Counted from the first letter of the stretch, positions 15,167 to 24,451 are shown. The stretch is 64,000 nt of DNA from Flavobacterium sp. 90 (GCF_004339525.1 NZ_SMGE01000001.1:2604001-2668000); one strand, 5' to 3'. Made by a program: numbers and translations. The notes: a model not told the origin generated them from the sequence alone.

Positions 15167-16027
15167 TTAAAGTACATTCAAAACCTGTTCTTTAATCTTT
15201 TCCAATTCATCTTTCATCATCACAACCAATTTTTGCATTTGAGCGTGATTTGATTTTGAACCCATTGTATTGATCTCGCGACCCATTTCCTGAGTTATAA
15301 AACCAAGTTTACGACCATTAGCTTCAGTACCTTTTATAGTTTCTAAGAAATAGTCCAAGTGATTTGTCAAACGAACTTTCTCTTCAGTAATATCCAGTTT
15401 CTCTAAATAATAAATCAGTTCTTGTTCAAAACGATTTTCATCAACATTAACTTGTAATTCCGAAATAGCGGTTTGCAAACGATCTTTAATAGCCTGAACA
15501 CGTTCCGGATCAAGAGCCAAAGCGTCATTCATATATTGGCGGATATTTCCAATTCTTAAGTTGAATTCTTTCTCAAGAGATTCACCTTCGTCTTTTCTAA
15601 AAGTTAAGATATTTTGAAGCGCGTCTTCAATTATAACCTGAATTTGTTCCCAATCGTTTTCGTCGATTTCCTCACGTTCCGTTTTTAGCGTATCAGGCAT
15701 ACGAACGGCCATTTTCATTAATTCAGTTTCATCGGCATCAGGATAAACTTCTTTAAGCTGAGCGATATAGTTTTTTACAACAGGAACATTTACTTTAGTT
15801 GAAGTTTGTTCAGAAGTACTTTCGATGTAAATCCCGAAATCAATTTTTCCTCTTTCAAGTTTCGTAGAGATCTGAGTTCTTAAACCTAACTCCATTTCGC
15901 GATAAAGCGACGGCATTCTTACGTTCAGATCCAAACCTTTACTATTTAAAGATTTTACTTCAACGGTAATTTTTTTTGTAGGCAATTGCAAAGAAGCTTT
16001 GCCAAACCCTGTCATAGATTGTATCAT
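15167..16027 (-). CDS. yicC: YicC family endoribonuclease
   Basis: This 286-residue protein starts MIQSMTGFGKA, the hallmark of YicC, and ends with the conserved DUF1732 block ETIKGTEANGRKLGFITQE and MGREINTMGSKS. YicC proteins are RNases that clip small RNAs in E. coli and are widespread. The N-terminal half carries the VEVKSLNSKGLDLN region. It starts a minus-strand run yicC - secreted protein - gmk - doxX - nadD. Confidence 0.95.
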   Translation of the reverse strand: MIQSMTGFGKASLQLPTKKITVEVKSLNSKGLDLNVRMPSLYREMELGLRTQISTKLERGKIDFGIYIESTSEQTSTKVNVPVVKNYIAQLKEVYPDADETELMKMAVRMPDTLKTEREEIDENDWEQIQVIIEDALQNILTFRKDEGESLEKEFNLRIGNIRQYMNDALALDPERVQAIKDRLQTAISELQVNVDENRFEQELIYYLEKLDITEEKVRLTNHLDYFLETIKGTEANGRKLGFITQEMGREINTMGSKSNHAQMQKLVVMMKDELEKIKEQVLNVL

Positions 16028-16099
16028 ATAATTGAGTATAAAGGCGCAAAGATAAATAAAACTTTGCTGTGTTTAGTCGTAAAATGCTAAACTGTTTTA

Positions 16100-16359
16100 T
16101 GCTGAACGACTTAAAGTTTTTTCGCCACGAATTTCACGAATTTACACGAATTTAATTAGTAAGAATTTTTAAGCTCAACAAATAATTCGCGGAAATTTGT
16201 GCAATTTACGGTTAACTTTTTTAGAGCCAAAATTTTAATTTGGGCGTTCCCTTCGGTCGGGCTATCCGCTCCAATCTTTTTTTGAGCAGAAAAAGCTCAA
16301 AAAAAGGATTTCCACTTCTATCCCTAACGCGGCTCTCGATTATTTAGAGCTTTAAAATA
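16100..16359. repeat. CCACGAATTTCACGAATT repeat plus GGGCGTTCCCTTCGGTCGGG element
   Basis: Two repeat families share this gene-free stretch. Around 16122-16150 lies an imperfect set of CACGAATTT words, with a partial inverse around 16185-16215. At 16223-16336 is an element bounded by AGAGCC and GGCTCT that contains GGGCGTTCCCTTCGGTCGGG, a hairpin TTTTTTTGAGC (16277-16287) / GCTCAAAAAAA (16295-16305), and TCCCTAACGCGG. I recall similar GTTCCCTTCGGTCGGGCTATCC elements scattered through Flavobacterium genomes. No function is known to me. Confidence 0.65.
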
Positions 16360-16713
16360 TTATTTTTCTAAAGCTTTCTGAACCTGCAATGTTACAGGTT
16401 GTGTATTGCCAATGTAAATCTTTTCGTCGATGATAAAAACCGGACGGCTTATGAATGTATAATGTTCCAGGATGTATTTTTTATAATCATCTTCAGTCAG
16501 AGATTTATTTTTTAAATCCATTGATTTGTATAACTGCGCTTTCTTGCTGAACAAAGCCTCGTAACTTCCGGCAAGTTTGTACATTTCTTCAAGTTCAGCT
16601 TCTGTAATTGGATTTTGTTTAATATCGTGAAAAACCAGGTTGTTGTCTTTTGGTAGACTTTTGATGATTTTTCGGCATGTGTCGCAAGAAGCTAAGTAGT
16701 ATATTTTGTTCAT
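16360..16713 (-). CDS. ArsC/Spx-like thioredoxin-fold protein
   Basis: This 117-residue protein has the ArsC-family fold: strand YYLASCDTCRKI with the CxxC pair C9/C12, FHDIKQNPITEAEL, and the late cis-Pro region FISRPVFIIDEKIYIG. Classical arsenate reductases carry a single Cys with downstream arginines; the CxxC plus this length is more like the Spx/YffB-type branch. The substrate is unknown. It stands alone, divergent from the DinB-like gene. Confidence 0.85.
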   Translation of the reverse strand: MNKIYYLASCDTCRKIIKSLPKDNNLVFHDIKQNPITEAELEEMYKLAGSYEALFSKKAQLYKSMDLKNKSLTEDDYKKYILEHYTFISRPVFIIDEKIYIGNTQPVTLQVQKALEK

Positions 16714-16793
16714 GATTTTTTAAATTTAAGAGACTACAAAGAAAATTCATTTAAAACTGAAAAATGCCTAATTTTAGAAAAAAAAATAAAATT

Positions 16794-17249
16794 ATGAATT
16801 CAGTTTTTGAAGTACAAAAAACCATTAGAGAAGTTTTATTGAAGGTTTTAGACAATCATTCATTAGAACAATTGAACAAGATCCCACAGGGATTTACAAA
16901 TAATTTAATTTGGAATATTGCTCATTGTGTAGCTTCACATCAGGTTTTAATCTACAAATTGTCAGGTTTGCCAATGTTAGTTTCAGAAGAATTTGTTGCC
17001 AAATATAGAAAAGGAACCAAACCGGAAGGCGATGTTTCACAAGGCGAAGTTGATGAAATCAGAGCGTTGCTTTCGTCTACATTAGATCAGGTTCAAAAAG
17101 ATTTTGCTAATAATATCTTTGTTTCTTACACCGAATATCCAACAAGTTTAGGCTTTATACTCAAAAATATTGATGGCGCTTTGAGCTTCAATAATTACCA
17201 CGAAGGAATCCATACCGGAATTGTAATGAGTATTAGAAAGTTTGTTTAA
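16794..17249 (+). CDS. DinB-like (DinB_2) four-helix bundle protein
   Basis: This 151-residue protein belongs to the DinB/YfiT superfamily of four-helix-bundle putative metalloenzymes: NLIWNIAHCVASHQ gives the first His cluster and NYHEGIHTG the last pair. I chose ATG at 16794; an in-frame ATG at 16764 would add a lysine-rich tail not typical of the family. Some relatives are thiol transferases, but no function can be assigned here. A bidirectional terminator follows. Confidence 0.85.
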   Translation: MNSVFEVQKTIREVLLKVLDNHSLEQLNKIPQGFTNNLIWNIAHCVASHQVLIYKLSGLPMLVSEEFVAKYRKGTKPEGDVSQGEVDEIRALLSSTLDQVQKDFANNIFVSYTEYPTSLGFILKNIDGALSFNNYHEGIHTGIVMSIRKFV

Positions 17250-17252
17250 AAG

Positions 17253-17290
17253 AAAATCCCGTCTCGAAACTTCAAGACGGGATTTTTTTA
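17253..17290. terminator. Bidirectional terminator between the DinB-like and rlpA genes
   Basis: AAAATCCCGTCT (17254-17265) pairs with AGACGGGATTTT (17275-17286), with T-runs in both directions. It lies between convergent genes and overlaps the rlpA stop codon. Confidence 0.9.
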
Positions 17291-17782
17291 TTCTACTATT
17301 GTTTCTATTGTCACTTTCATGGCACCGCTTCCTTTGCTTTTGGTGATTTCCATAAAGGCTCTTTTAGATAAGTCAAGTTCTCTTGTTTTAACAAACGGAC
17401 CACGATCGGTAACTTTTACGATTACAAATTTTCCGTTAGCTTCATTTGTTACTTTTATCCTCGTTCCAAATGGGAGTTTCTTATGTGCAGCAGTATATGC
17501 GCTGTTGCTGAATCTGCTTCCGTTTGCTGTTTTTTTACCATTAAAACGATCAGCATAGTAGGAGGCATGTGCGTTTTTTTTGTATGGCTTTAGTTTTAAA
17601 CCTTTGTCAGTAAAAACAGAATCTGTTGGTATTGCAATTAAGTTTGGTCTTGCAGTTTTTACCGTGTCCTGTTGAGGTGGTTTAGATTCGATTGCTGGTT
17701 TTGTTTGACTTATGACATAAGTAAAACAGCTTAAAAAGGTTATAGTAAGTGTTGTGAGTATAATATGTTTTTTATTTCTCAT
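17288..17782 (-). CDS. rlpA: RlpA family septal-ring protein (double-psi beta-barrel)
   Basis: This 164-residue protein starts with a hydrophobic export signal (about 7-25). The C-terminal half is a double-psi beta-barrel: HASYYADRFNGKKTANGSRF, then LPFGTRIKVTN, VKVTDRGPF and ELDLSKRAF. RlpA proteins are lytic transglycosylases acting on denuded peptidoglycan at division sites; the conserved catalytic-site Asp of VTDRGPF is present. There is no SPOR domain, so septal targeting is uncertain. Confidence 0.9.
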   Translation of the reverse strand: MRNKKHIILTTLTITFLSCFTYVISQTKPAIESKPPQQDTVKTARPNLIAIPTDSVFTDKGLKLKPYKKNAHASYYADRFNGKKTANGSRFSNSAYTAAHKKLPFGTRIKVTNEANGKFVIVKVTDRGPFVKTRELDLSKRAFMEITKSKGSGAMKVTIETIVE

Positions 17783-17837
17783 TTTTTATTTTTTTTCAGA
17801 CTTGGGGAGTTTGTACAAATAATATGCCGAGATAAAA

Positions 17838-17866
17838 AAAGCCCTAGAATTTTAGGGCTTTAATTG
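17838..17866 (-). terminator. Terminator after the four-helix membrane protein gene
   Basis: AAAGCCCTA (17838-17846) pairs with TAGGGCTTT (17853-17861). On the minus strand, downstream of the gene ending at 17874, the stem is followed by a T-run. Confidence 0.75.
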
Positions 17867-17873
17867 AGGTTTT

Positions 17874-18296
17874 TTAGAACCATAGGTTCCACGGGATTCT
17901 ACTTAAGATAAGCAATAATCCTAATCCGTAAAAAATAGCAAAAGTTTTAAATTTAGCTTCGCTATTGATTAATTTTTTATGTTTTGACCATCCGATAGTT
18001 ATCAAAATGATAGCAATAATATTAATAAGAGGGTGTTCTAATGATGTAAGTCTAAGTTCGGCATTAGACATTTGTCCAAAAGCTGCTTTTCCTAAAGGAG
18101 AAACAAAATAAAGAATTATACCAATCAATAATTGGGTATGTGTGCCTATTAAAGCAAAAAGGGCAATTTTACGATCTTTAGCTGTGAATTCTTTTTTTGA
18201 AGTTAATCCGATAATTGAATTTATAACTGCAATTAGTAAAAGTAGTAAAGCTAAATAAGCCCAACCTTTGTGAAGTTCTTTGAAAAAATATTCCAT
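17874..18296 (-). CDS. Four-helix membrane protein, cytochrome-b-like
   Basis: This 140-residue protein has four hydrophobic helices (about 12-32, 46-66, 89-107, 119-138). Histidines in IGTHTQLLIG and LEHPLINI lie in or next to helices and might bind haem, which explains cytochrome-b-like labels on such proteins, but this is unproven. It is a single gene with its own terminator. Confidence 0.7.
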   Translation of the reverse strand: MEYFFKELHKGWAYLALLLLLIAVINSIIGLTSKKEFTAKDRKIALFALIGTHTQLLIGIILYFVSPLGKAAFGQMSNAELRLTSLEHPLINIIAIILITIGWSKHKKLINSEAKFKTFAIFYGLGLLLILSRIPWNLWF

Positions 18297-18341
18297 AAAA
18301 TGTGTTTTTTATTAAAACAAATATAGCAAAAAAGGGTATAA

Positions 18342-18377
18342 AAAAACGGCATTAAACTAAAAGTCAATGCCGTTTTT
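18342..18377 (-). terminator. Terminator of the TonB receptor gene
   Basis: AAAAACGGCATT (18342-18353) pairs with AATGCCGTTTTT (18366-18377); in the minus direction it runs into further T residues. Confidence 0.85.
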
Positions 18378-18401
18378 ATTATTTATTAAGATTCTAAATT
18401 C

Positions 18402-21200
18402 TTAGAAATCGTAACGTAGCGAGAAGTTCCAAGTTCTTCCGAAACCAAAGTAAACTTTGTTTGCAGTTGCAACTCCGTTATAAAGTTGTCCATTAGAAGC
18501 ATAAGTTCCTTTTGAGCCAGCTGGTTGTCCAGTTGCAACAGGAAGATTATCATCTGCAAAAATATTTGTGAACGATTCGTTGATGAAAACTTTATCAAAA
18601 ACGTTGTTCACGTTTAGTCTAAAGTTTAATGAACCTAACTTTGGAGTAATGTTCCATTTGTAAGATACACCAGCATCTGTAGTTGCAAAACCTGGTAACT
18701 CCATAGCTCCTTTGTTGTTAGCAACATTAAATTTAGAAACATCTATGTTTCCGAATAATTTTTCTGAGTAGTTAAGGTTAGCATCAACATTAAGACCATC
18801 TAAAATTTCGTAAGCAGCTCCAAGTGCCATTGTTGTTTGAGCGTTGTTTCCAACTTTTACTCCATCAAGGTATAAAGGCTGATCTCCGTCAATTGCATTA
18901 TTACTAACGTCAAAACGACTACTTGTAGCATTACCTTTATATTTCCAGTCACCAACAGAAATCATCCCGTTTAATTTTAACTTGTCAATTGGTTTAGCTG
19001 TAACATCTAATTCAATACCTTTATGTATTTCATTAACACCTTGGAAAGTATAATATCCGCTAGGGTTAGTTGCTGCTTGATCGGTTGCAGTTGTAAATCT
19101 GTCATCCCAAGTAGTATAATAAGCATTTAAGTTAGCATTGAAGATTCCAGAACGGAAACCATAACCAAGTTCGATTGCTTTTACTTTTTCGTTTGTAAGA
19201 TTCGGGTTTACTATTGAAGCATTGTTTGGATATACTGCATTGAAAAATGGTTGTTTTGAGTAGTAACCAGCGTTTGCAAATACATTATGGTGTTCATTAA
19301 TGTTGTAGTTTGCACCAAGTTTAACGTCTCCTCCTGTAATGTTTTTGTAATCAGTGTCAGCAAGTGGGTCTGAAGCAAGATACTTCATGTGATCGATTCT
19401 TTTGTATCCCTGTTGAGACACAGCAGCTTGAAGAAAAGCAGTCAAGTTACCAGTAGAGTACTCTAATTGAGAAAAAGCTCCGTAGTAGTTTACTTTACTG
19501 TCATTCCAGTAGTTAATTCTATCTTGGTAATCTGTACTAACAAATGGGTTTCCACTTGGTCTTGGAGCATAAGTTGTGCTGAAATATTCAGGATTATTGT
19601 TTTTGTTAGCAGTGTTTTTGTAAACATCAGCTCCAAATAAATCAATTAAGTTTTGAAAGTGAATACCTTCGTAAATTCTTCCTTCAACTCCAAAATCTAA
19701 AGTTAAATTGTCAGATAATTTTTTGTCTAAATTGATTACTGTACCATACCAGTTGTGAGAGTTTACAGAAGCAATTTGAGAAATACCAGCTGTGTTATTG
19801 ATAACTGTTGCACCAGCAACTTTGTTGCTACCTGTATCAGCACTGTTTTCATATTTACCGTTTACAGGAAGTCTTATTCCTAAAGTTGTAGCTTGACCAG
19901 AGTTCCAGTTTTGAATTAAATCAAAATTTACAAGACCGTCAGCAGTTCTTAACTTATTGTTAGTAGAGTATGCATTATCACCTCTAATACCACCATTTGA
20001 TGAAGTTCCTCCTCCACGTCCCCATGAAGCATAAACAACAGTAGATAATTTTGTTGTCGAGTTGATATTGTAATCCCAGTTAAGAGACATTACAGGTTTA
20101 TGGTAGTAATTTGTTCTTAAATTATATTCTTCACCATTTTTCATACCCCAATCAGAGTTGTATTTGATGTTTGGATCAGTACCGTTACTTCCGTATTTCA
20201 AGTAATCACTTAATAATGGAGAAGTAGTTCTTTGATCATGCCATTGAGGTGCTCCTGTAAAAGTAAATTGGAAGTTATGTTTGTCGCTAGCTTTGTAACC
20301 AAAAGCCATGAAATAATTGTAACCTTCAAATGCAGTTGCATCTACATATCCGTCTCCAGTAGTTCTACTGAATAAAACTGAAGCAGAAAGACCATTTTTC
20401 ATTACTCCTGTATTGTATGAAGCTTGTGCTTTAAGGTAATTGTTGTTACCAAAGCTAGACGAAACAGATCCGCCTTCTTTCATATCAGAAGTTTTTGTGA
20501 TAATGTTGATAGTTCCACCAACAGAAGAGATAGCTAATTTTGAAGCTCCTAAACCTCTTTGAACTTGCATTGCAGAAGTTACGTCAGAAATACCTGCCCA
20601 GTTACTCCAAAATACAGCGCTGTTTTCCATATCATTGATTGGCACTCCATTCACCATAACGGCAATGTTTTTTTGGTCAAATCCACGAATAGCAATTCTT
20701 GAATCTCCGTATCCACCACCTGCTTTTGAAGCATACACAGAAGGTGTGCTTTTTAAAATCTCTGGAAATTCCTGAGAACCTAATTTTTCTTTAATTTCTG
20801 CTGCCTTAATTGTAGAAACGGCAACAGGAGTTTTTCTGTCTTTAGCTACGTCAATAACGCTGCTTGTAACAACAATTTCGCTTAATTCGTTTGAATTAGA
20901 TACTAAAACTATCTTTCCTAAATTTGTAGTTGCACCATTTGATACAGCAAATTTGATAGTTTGATTTTCGTAACCTAAGTAAGAAATAACGATTTCTCCT
21001 GTGCTAGTTGTAGCATCGATAATAAATTTACCATCAAAATCTGTAGAAGTAGCAGCCGAGGATCCTTTGATCGCAACGTTTGCTCCCGGCAATGAACCCA
21101 CGCCGTCGGTAATAGTACCGGTAATTTTTCCTTGAGAAAATGCGGTTGAAACTATCATGAACAAAAGTCCAGTAAGTAACCAATTTTTCATTGTCTTCAT
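18402..21200 (-). CDS. TonB-dependent outer-membrane receptor with carboxypeptidase-regulatory-like domain
   Basis: This 932-residue protein has a signal peptide (1-23, ending AFSQ), a CarboxypepD-regulatory-like beta-sandwich (about 24-105, GKITGTITDGVGSLPGANV), a plug domain (about 118-240, with SAMQVQRGLGASKLAISSVGG) and a C-terminal 22-strand barrel ending WNFSLRYDF with a terminal Phe. It imports a ligand across the outer membrane using TonB energy. No SusD partner lies beside it, so it is more likely a siderophore/metal or general receptor than a glycan Sus pair. Ligand unknown. Confidence 0.93.
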   Translation of the reverse strand: MKTMKNWLLTGLLFMIVSTAFSQGKITGTITDGVGSLPGANVAIKGSSAATSTDFDGKFIIDATTSTGEIVISYLGYENQTIKFAVSNGATTNLGKIVLVSNSNELSEIVVTSSVIDVAKDRKTPVAVSTIKAAEIKEKLGSQEFPEILKSTPSVYASKAGGGYGDSRIAIRGFDQKNIAVMVNGVPINDMENSAVFWSNWAGISDVTSAMQVQRGLGASKLAISSVGGTINIITKTSDMKEGGSVSSSFGNNNYLKAQASYNTGVMKNGLSASVLFSRTTGDGYVDATAFEGYNYFMAFGYKASDKHNFQFTFTGAPQWHDQRTTSPLLSDYLKYGSNGTDPNIKYNSDWGMKNGEEYNLRTNYYHKPVMSLNWDYNINSTTKLSTVVYASWGRGGGTSSNGGIRGDNAYSTNNKLRTADGLVNFDLIQNWNSGQATTLGIRLPVNGKYENSADTGSNKVAGATVINNTAGISQIASVNSHNWYGTVINLDKKLSDNLTLDFGVEGRIYEGIHFQNLIDLFGADVYKNTANKNNNPEYFSTTYAPRPSGNPFVSTDYQDRINYWNDSKVNYYGAFSQLEYSTGNLTAFLQAAVSQQGYKRIDHMKYLASDPLADTDYKNITGGDVKLGANYNINEHHNVFANAGYYSKQPFFNAVYPNNASIVNPNLTNEKVKAIELGYGFRSGIFNANLNAYYTTWDDRFTTATDQAATNPSGYYTFQGVNEIHKGIELDVTAKPIDKLKLNGMISVGDWKYKGNATSSRFDVSNNAIDGDQPLYLDGVKVGNNAQTTMALGAAYEILDGLNVDANLNYSEKLFGNIDVSKFNVANNKGAMELPGFATTDAGVSYKWNITPKLGSLNFRLNVNNVFDKVFINESFTNIFADDNLPVATGQPAGSKGTYASNGQLYNGVATANKVYFGFGRTWNFSLRYDF

Positions 21201-21456
21201 TTGTTATTTAGTTTATTGTTTTTGGCAAAATTATAACAATTAAATCAGATAATGTTATCAAAATGTTAAGAAAAACTAGTTTTATCTAATGTGTTGCGCA
21301 TTAAAATGATTTTTCGTTTTTTCGTTAAATAAAATAATGTTTTCTTGAATTTAGACTAGTGTTTTTTGTTAAAAACGTAATGATAATAACTACGTTGTAG
21401 GTGAAAACTCTCAATAATAAGTGTTCTAACTGTTAAAAGAAGCTTCTTTATACGAA
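21201..21456. other. Upstream region of the TonB receptor gene
   Basis: A-T-rich leader without coding potential. On the minus strand TAATTTTG (21226-21233) fits the TAnnTTTG -7 box about 25 bp before the ATG at 21200. No Fur-like or other operator could be recognised with confidence. Confidence 0.4.
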
Positions 21457-21457
21457 A

Positions 21458-21490
21458 AAACGCCTTAATTTGTGTTAAATTAAGGCGTTT
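21458..21490 (-). terminator. Terminator of pgi
   Basis: AAACGCCTTAATTT (21458-21471) pairs with AAATTAAGGCGTTT (21477-21490) around a 5-nt loop; on the minus strand the stem is followed by six Ts. Confidence 0.88.
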
Positions 21491-21522
21491 CAAATAGTTA
21501 AGAAATCTTTCTTTACGAAGTT

Positions 21523-23166
21523 TTATTTGTTCTTCAGGAAATGATTTAGCAAAAACGAAGTTGAACTGTCATGATTCTTAACAGTCTTTGTGTTAATTTC
21601 GTCTAAAATAGAGTTAGCTAATTGTTTTCCTAGTTCTACTCCCCATTGATCAAAGCTAAAAATGTTCCAGATAACACCCTGAACAAAAATTTTGTGTTCG
21701 TATAAAGCAATCAAAGATCCTAAGCTTTTTGGAGTCAGTTTTTGAATTAAAATTGTATTCGTTGGTTTGTTTCCTGTAAAGACTTTAAATGGTAATAAGT
21801 AAGCAGCTTTTTCTGCAGAAAGTCCTTGTTTGTCAAATTCTGCCTGAACTTGTGCTGCTGTTTTTCCGTTTAACAAAGCTTCCGTCTGAGCAAAAAAGTT
21901 AGACATCAATTTATCGTGGTGATCTTCGTTTCCGTAAAGTGGTTTTACGAATCCAATAAAATCAGTTGGAATTAATTTTGTTCCCTGGTGGATTAATTGG
22001 AAAAAAGCATGTTGTGAGTTTGTCCCTGGTTCTCCCCAAATGATAGTTCCGGTTTGATAGTTTACGGGTTTTCCGTCGCGACCAACACTTTTTCCGTTAC
22101 TTTCCATAGTTGCTTGTTGCAAATAAGGAGCAAGTTTTTGTAAATATTGAGTGTATGGAATTAAAGCTTCACTTTCGGCACCAAAGAAATTATTGTACCA
22201 AACACTAAGCAAAGCTAACGTTACAGGAATATTTTTGTCAAATTCGGCCGATTTGAAATGTTCGTCCATTTCATTTGCGCCTTTCAGCATTTCATTGTAG
22301 TTGTCAAAGCCAATCGCTAAACTAATGCTTAATCCAACCGCACTCCATAAAGAGAATCTTCCTCCAACCCAATCCCACATTGGGAAAACATTATCAGGAT
22401 TAATTCCAAATTCTGTTACTTTTTGAATATTTGTTGAAACCGCCACAAAATGTTTTGCAATATCTTCTTGTGATGCCGATTTTAAGAACCATTCTTTGAT
22501 AGTTTCAGAATTTGATAAAGTTTCCTGAGTTGTAAAAGTTTTAGAAACAATAAGGAAAAGAGTTGTTTCAGGATTCAGTTTTTTGATTATTTCGTTAACG
22601 TGATCGCCATCAACATTAGAAACAAAATGTAAGTTCAATTGATTTTTGTAGAATTGTAAAGCTTCAACCGCCATAACAGGTCCAAGATCAGAACCTCCAA
22701 TTCCTATATTTACAACATCAGTAAAAGCTTTTCCTGTAAAACCTTTTCTTTCGCCAGAGATAACTTCGTTGCTGAATTGTTTGATTTTATTTTTTACTTC
22801 GTAAACTTCAGGAATTACATTTTCACCATCAACATTAATAACTGCCGATTCCGGAGCACGCAAAGCAGTATGTAAAACAGCTCTGTTTTCAGTTTGGTTA
22901 ATGATTTCTCCACCAAAATATTGAGCAATCGCATCTTTTAGTCCAATCGAATTTGCCAATTCTAATAAAAGAGAGATTGTTTCAGGAGTAATATTATTTT
23001 TAGAATAGTCTACTAAAAAGTCATTCCATTGCAAGTTGAATTTTTCAACACGAGCATTATCTTGTTGAAACAATTCTTGTATAGTAGTTTCGTGAATTGC
23101 GTTATAGTGGTTTTGCAGATTTTTCCACGCTTCAGTCCCGGTTGGGTTTGTTGTGTTTAAAGCCAT
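21523..23166 (-). CDS. pgi: Glucose-6-phosphate isomerase
   Basis: This 547-residue enzyme interconverts glucose-6-phosphate and fructose-6-phosphate. Signature stretches include [12 protein letters not shown] (near 152-163), the [12 protein letters not shown] region, [33 protein letters not shown] with the catalytic His, and GVELGKQLA near the C-terminus. The length is that of the longer bacterial form. A motif TTACGAAAACGTTTT about 90 bp upstream also occurs at gdhA. Confidence 0.98.
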   Translation of the reverse strand: MALNTTNPTGTEAWKNLQNHYNAIHETTIQELFQQDNARVEKFNLQWNDFLVDYSKNNITPETISLLLELANSIGLKDAIAQYFGGEIINQTENRAVLHTALRAPESAVINVDGENVIPEVYEVKNKIKQFSNEVISGERKGFTGKAFTDVVNIGIGGSDLGPVMAVEALQFYKNQLNLHFVSNVDGDHVNEIIKKLNPETTLFLIVSKTFTTQETLSNSETIKEWFLKSASQEDIAKHFVAVSTNIQKVTEFGINPDNVFPMWDWVGGRFSLWSAVGLSISLAIGFDNYNEMLKGANEMDEHFKSAEFDKNIPVTLALLSVWYNNFFGAESEALIPYTQYLQKLAPYLQQATMESNGKSVGRDGKPVNYQTGTIIWGEPGTNSQHAFFQLIHQGTKLIPTDFIGFVKPLYGNEDHHDKLMSNFFAQTEALLNGKTAAQVQAEFDKQGLSAEKAAYLLPFKVFTGNKPTNTILIQKLTPKSLGSLIALYEHKIFVQGVIWNIFSFDQWGVELGKQLANSILDEINTKTVKNHDSSTSFLLNHFLKNK

Positions 23167-23201
23167 TTTTTAGTTTAATTGAAAATTTGGTTATAAAAAC
23201 A

Positions 23202-23209
23202 CAAAAATA
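23202..23209 (-). promoter_or_regulatory. Putative -7 element of pgi
   Basis: On the minus strand TATTTTTG fits TAnnTTTG, 35 bp before the ATG at 23166. The -33 box is not evident. Confidence 0.4.
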
Positions 23210-23258
23210 CTGAAATAACTTTTAATAGCTTTAAGGTTCACAATTATATAACAATTAG

Positions 23259-23276
23259 TTACGAAAACGTTTTATG
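23259..23276. promoter_or_regulatory. AAAACGTTTT-type operator candidate upstream of pgi
   Basis: TTACGAAAACGTTTTATG contains the 10-bp palindrome AAAACGTTTT. The same core with longer arms occurs at the start point of gdhA. Palindromes of this kind are bound by LacI-family regulators, but the binder here is unknown. Confidence 0.4.
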
Positions 23277-23284
23277 AATCTGCA

Positions 23285-23785
23285 TTATAATTTTTTCCAG
23301 ACAACTTCGGCTGTGACAGATTTTCCTCCTTGCGTTGTATTGGTTACGACATATTTGAGTTCGTTATTCATGAAAGTGTAAGATCTCTTTTGAATTGTTC
23401 CTTCCCAGTTTGGAAACGAAGCTGTTTTTATTTTAAAAGTAATAATCTTATTTGCTTCGTCAATTTCAAATTCTCCAAAATGCGAATTACTTCCCTGAAC
23501 AATTGCCGCATTTTCTTCTGGAGTACATTTGTTTTTATCGCCTGAAATTATCTTAAGTCTTTCATTTTTATAAATTTCAATGGCATAATTTCCTTTTTCG
23601 TCAAAAAACAAAATGCCTTTCGGATTTATATCATACGGAAGATTTTTTGTTCCGTCTGAATTTATGTTTTCAACAGAAACCAAAGTCCATGAACCTAATA
23701 ATTCTGTTTTTATTAATGGTTTTGTTTGTGAAATTACGGAGTTAAAAAACAAAAGCAAAATCAAAATAGTTGTTGCGTTTTTCAT
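23285..23785 (-). CDS. Secreted lipocalin-like protein
   Basis: This 166-residue protein has a signal peptide (about 1-19, FFNSVISQ) and a single beta-rich domain starting LLGSWTLVSVENINSDG and ending VTAEVVWKKL, the pattern of bacterial lipocalin-like domains. Such proteins bind small hydrophobic ligands or have unknown roles. It is 11 bp upstream-adjacent to the SDR gene and on the same strand, so it may be co-transcribed. Confidence 0.75.
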   Translation of the reverse strand: MKNATTILILLLFFNSVISQTKPLIKTELLGSWTLVSVENINSDGTKNLPYDINPKGILFFDEKGNYAIEIYKNERLKIISGDKNKCTPEENAAIVQGSNSHFGEFEIDEANKIITFKIKTASFPNWEGTIQKRSYTFMNNELKYVVTNTTQGGKSVTAEVVWKKL

Positions 23786-23796
23786 TTTTGAAAATT

Positions 23797-24357
23797 TTAA
23801 TAGTTCACTTTAATAATTTCTCCATTTATTGATTCTTCAATACTTTTTGAATAAGCGTTAATTAAATCTTCAATTGGAATATCTGAAACTTTCCCTGGGC
23901 TTATCGCATTTATTCTAATTCCTCTTTCTAATTCAAGTGACGCCGAAAGAACAAAACTGTTAATTCCACCATTTACAATTGCTTTGCTAATATTGTTTTT
24001 TACAGGCTTATCTGCCATTTTTCCAGACGTAAGTGTAAATGATCCATTATTGTTTAAATATTTTTGTCCAATTAAAACTAAACTGACCTGACCTAGTAGT
24101 TTGTTTTTAATGCCAATATTTAATTTTTCTTCGTCAAGCGAAAGCAAATCTCCTGTGTAACAATCTCCTGCAACGCAAATACACGCATCAATATTTTTAA
24201 CTTCTGTGAATAATTTTTCGATTGAATTTGTGTCTGATAAATCAATTCTAAAATCACCGCTGTTTTTTCCCGCAGAAATGATTTCATGATTTTTAGTCAA
24301 TTCAGGATGTAGTATTTTACCAATTGTTCCGTGTGCTCCAATTATAAGTAGTCTCAT
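23797..24357 (-). CDS. Short-chain dehydrogenase/reductase, short form
   Basis: At 186 residues it is shorter than classic SDRs (about 250). It starts MRLLIIGAHGTIGK, a Rossmann glycine motif, and has a CVAGDCYTGD stretch, LTSGKMAD (Ser of the active site) and NAISPGKVSD. The usual Tyr-x-x-x-Lys is not in its expected form (NISKAIVNGG), as in the NmrA/YbbO-like short branch, so catalysis is uncertain. It is divergent from an AraC regulator, which probably controls it. Confidence 0.8.
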   Translation of the reverse strand: MRLLIIGAHGTIGKILHPELTKNHEIISAGKNSGDFRIDLSDTNSIEKLFTEVKNIDACICVAGDCYTGDLLSLDEEKLNIGIKNKLLGQVSLVLIGQKYLNNNGSFTLTSGKMADKPVKNNISKAIVNGGINSFVLSASLELERGIRINAISPGKVSDIPIEDLINAYSKSIEESINGEIIKVNY

Positions 24358-24411
24358 TTTATAGCTTTTAGTTTGTTATTTAATACAAAATTAAGGAGTT
24401 AGCTTTCGCTG

Positions 24412-24441
24412 AAAATTGTACTTATTGGTACTAAAATTGTA
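24412..24441. promoter_or_regulatory. Direct repeat AAAATTGTA x2, candidate AraC binding site
   Basis: AAAATTGTA occurs at 24412-24420 and 24433-24441, exactly 21 bp apart (two helical turns) in the divergent SDR/AraC gap. AraC-family proteins bind such direct repeats. Identity of the binder is inference. Confidence 0.45.
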
Positions 24442-24451
24442 TTTTAGCCTA

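Noticed and set aside
18402..21200. SusC of a glycan-use locus
   Set aside because: No SusD partner, glycoside hydrolase or sensor gene lies nearby; pgi upstream has its own terminator.
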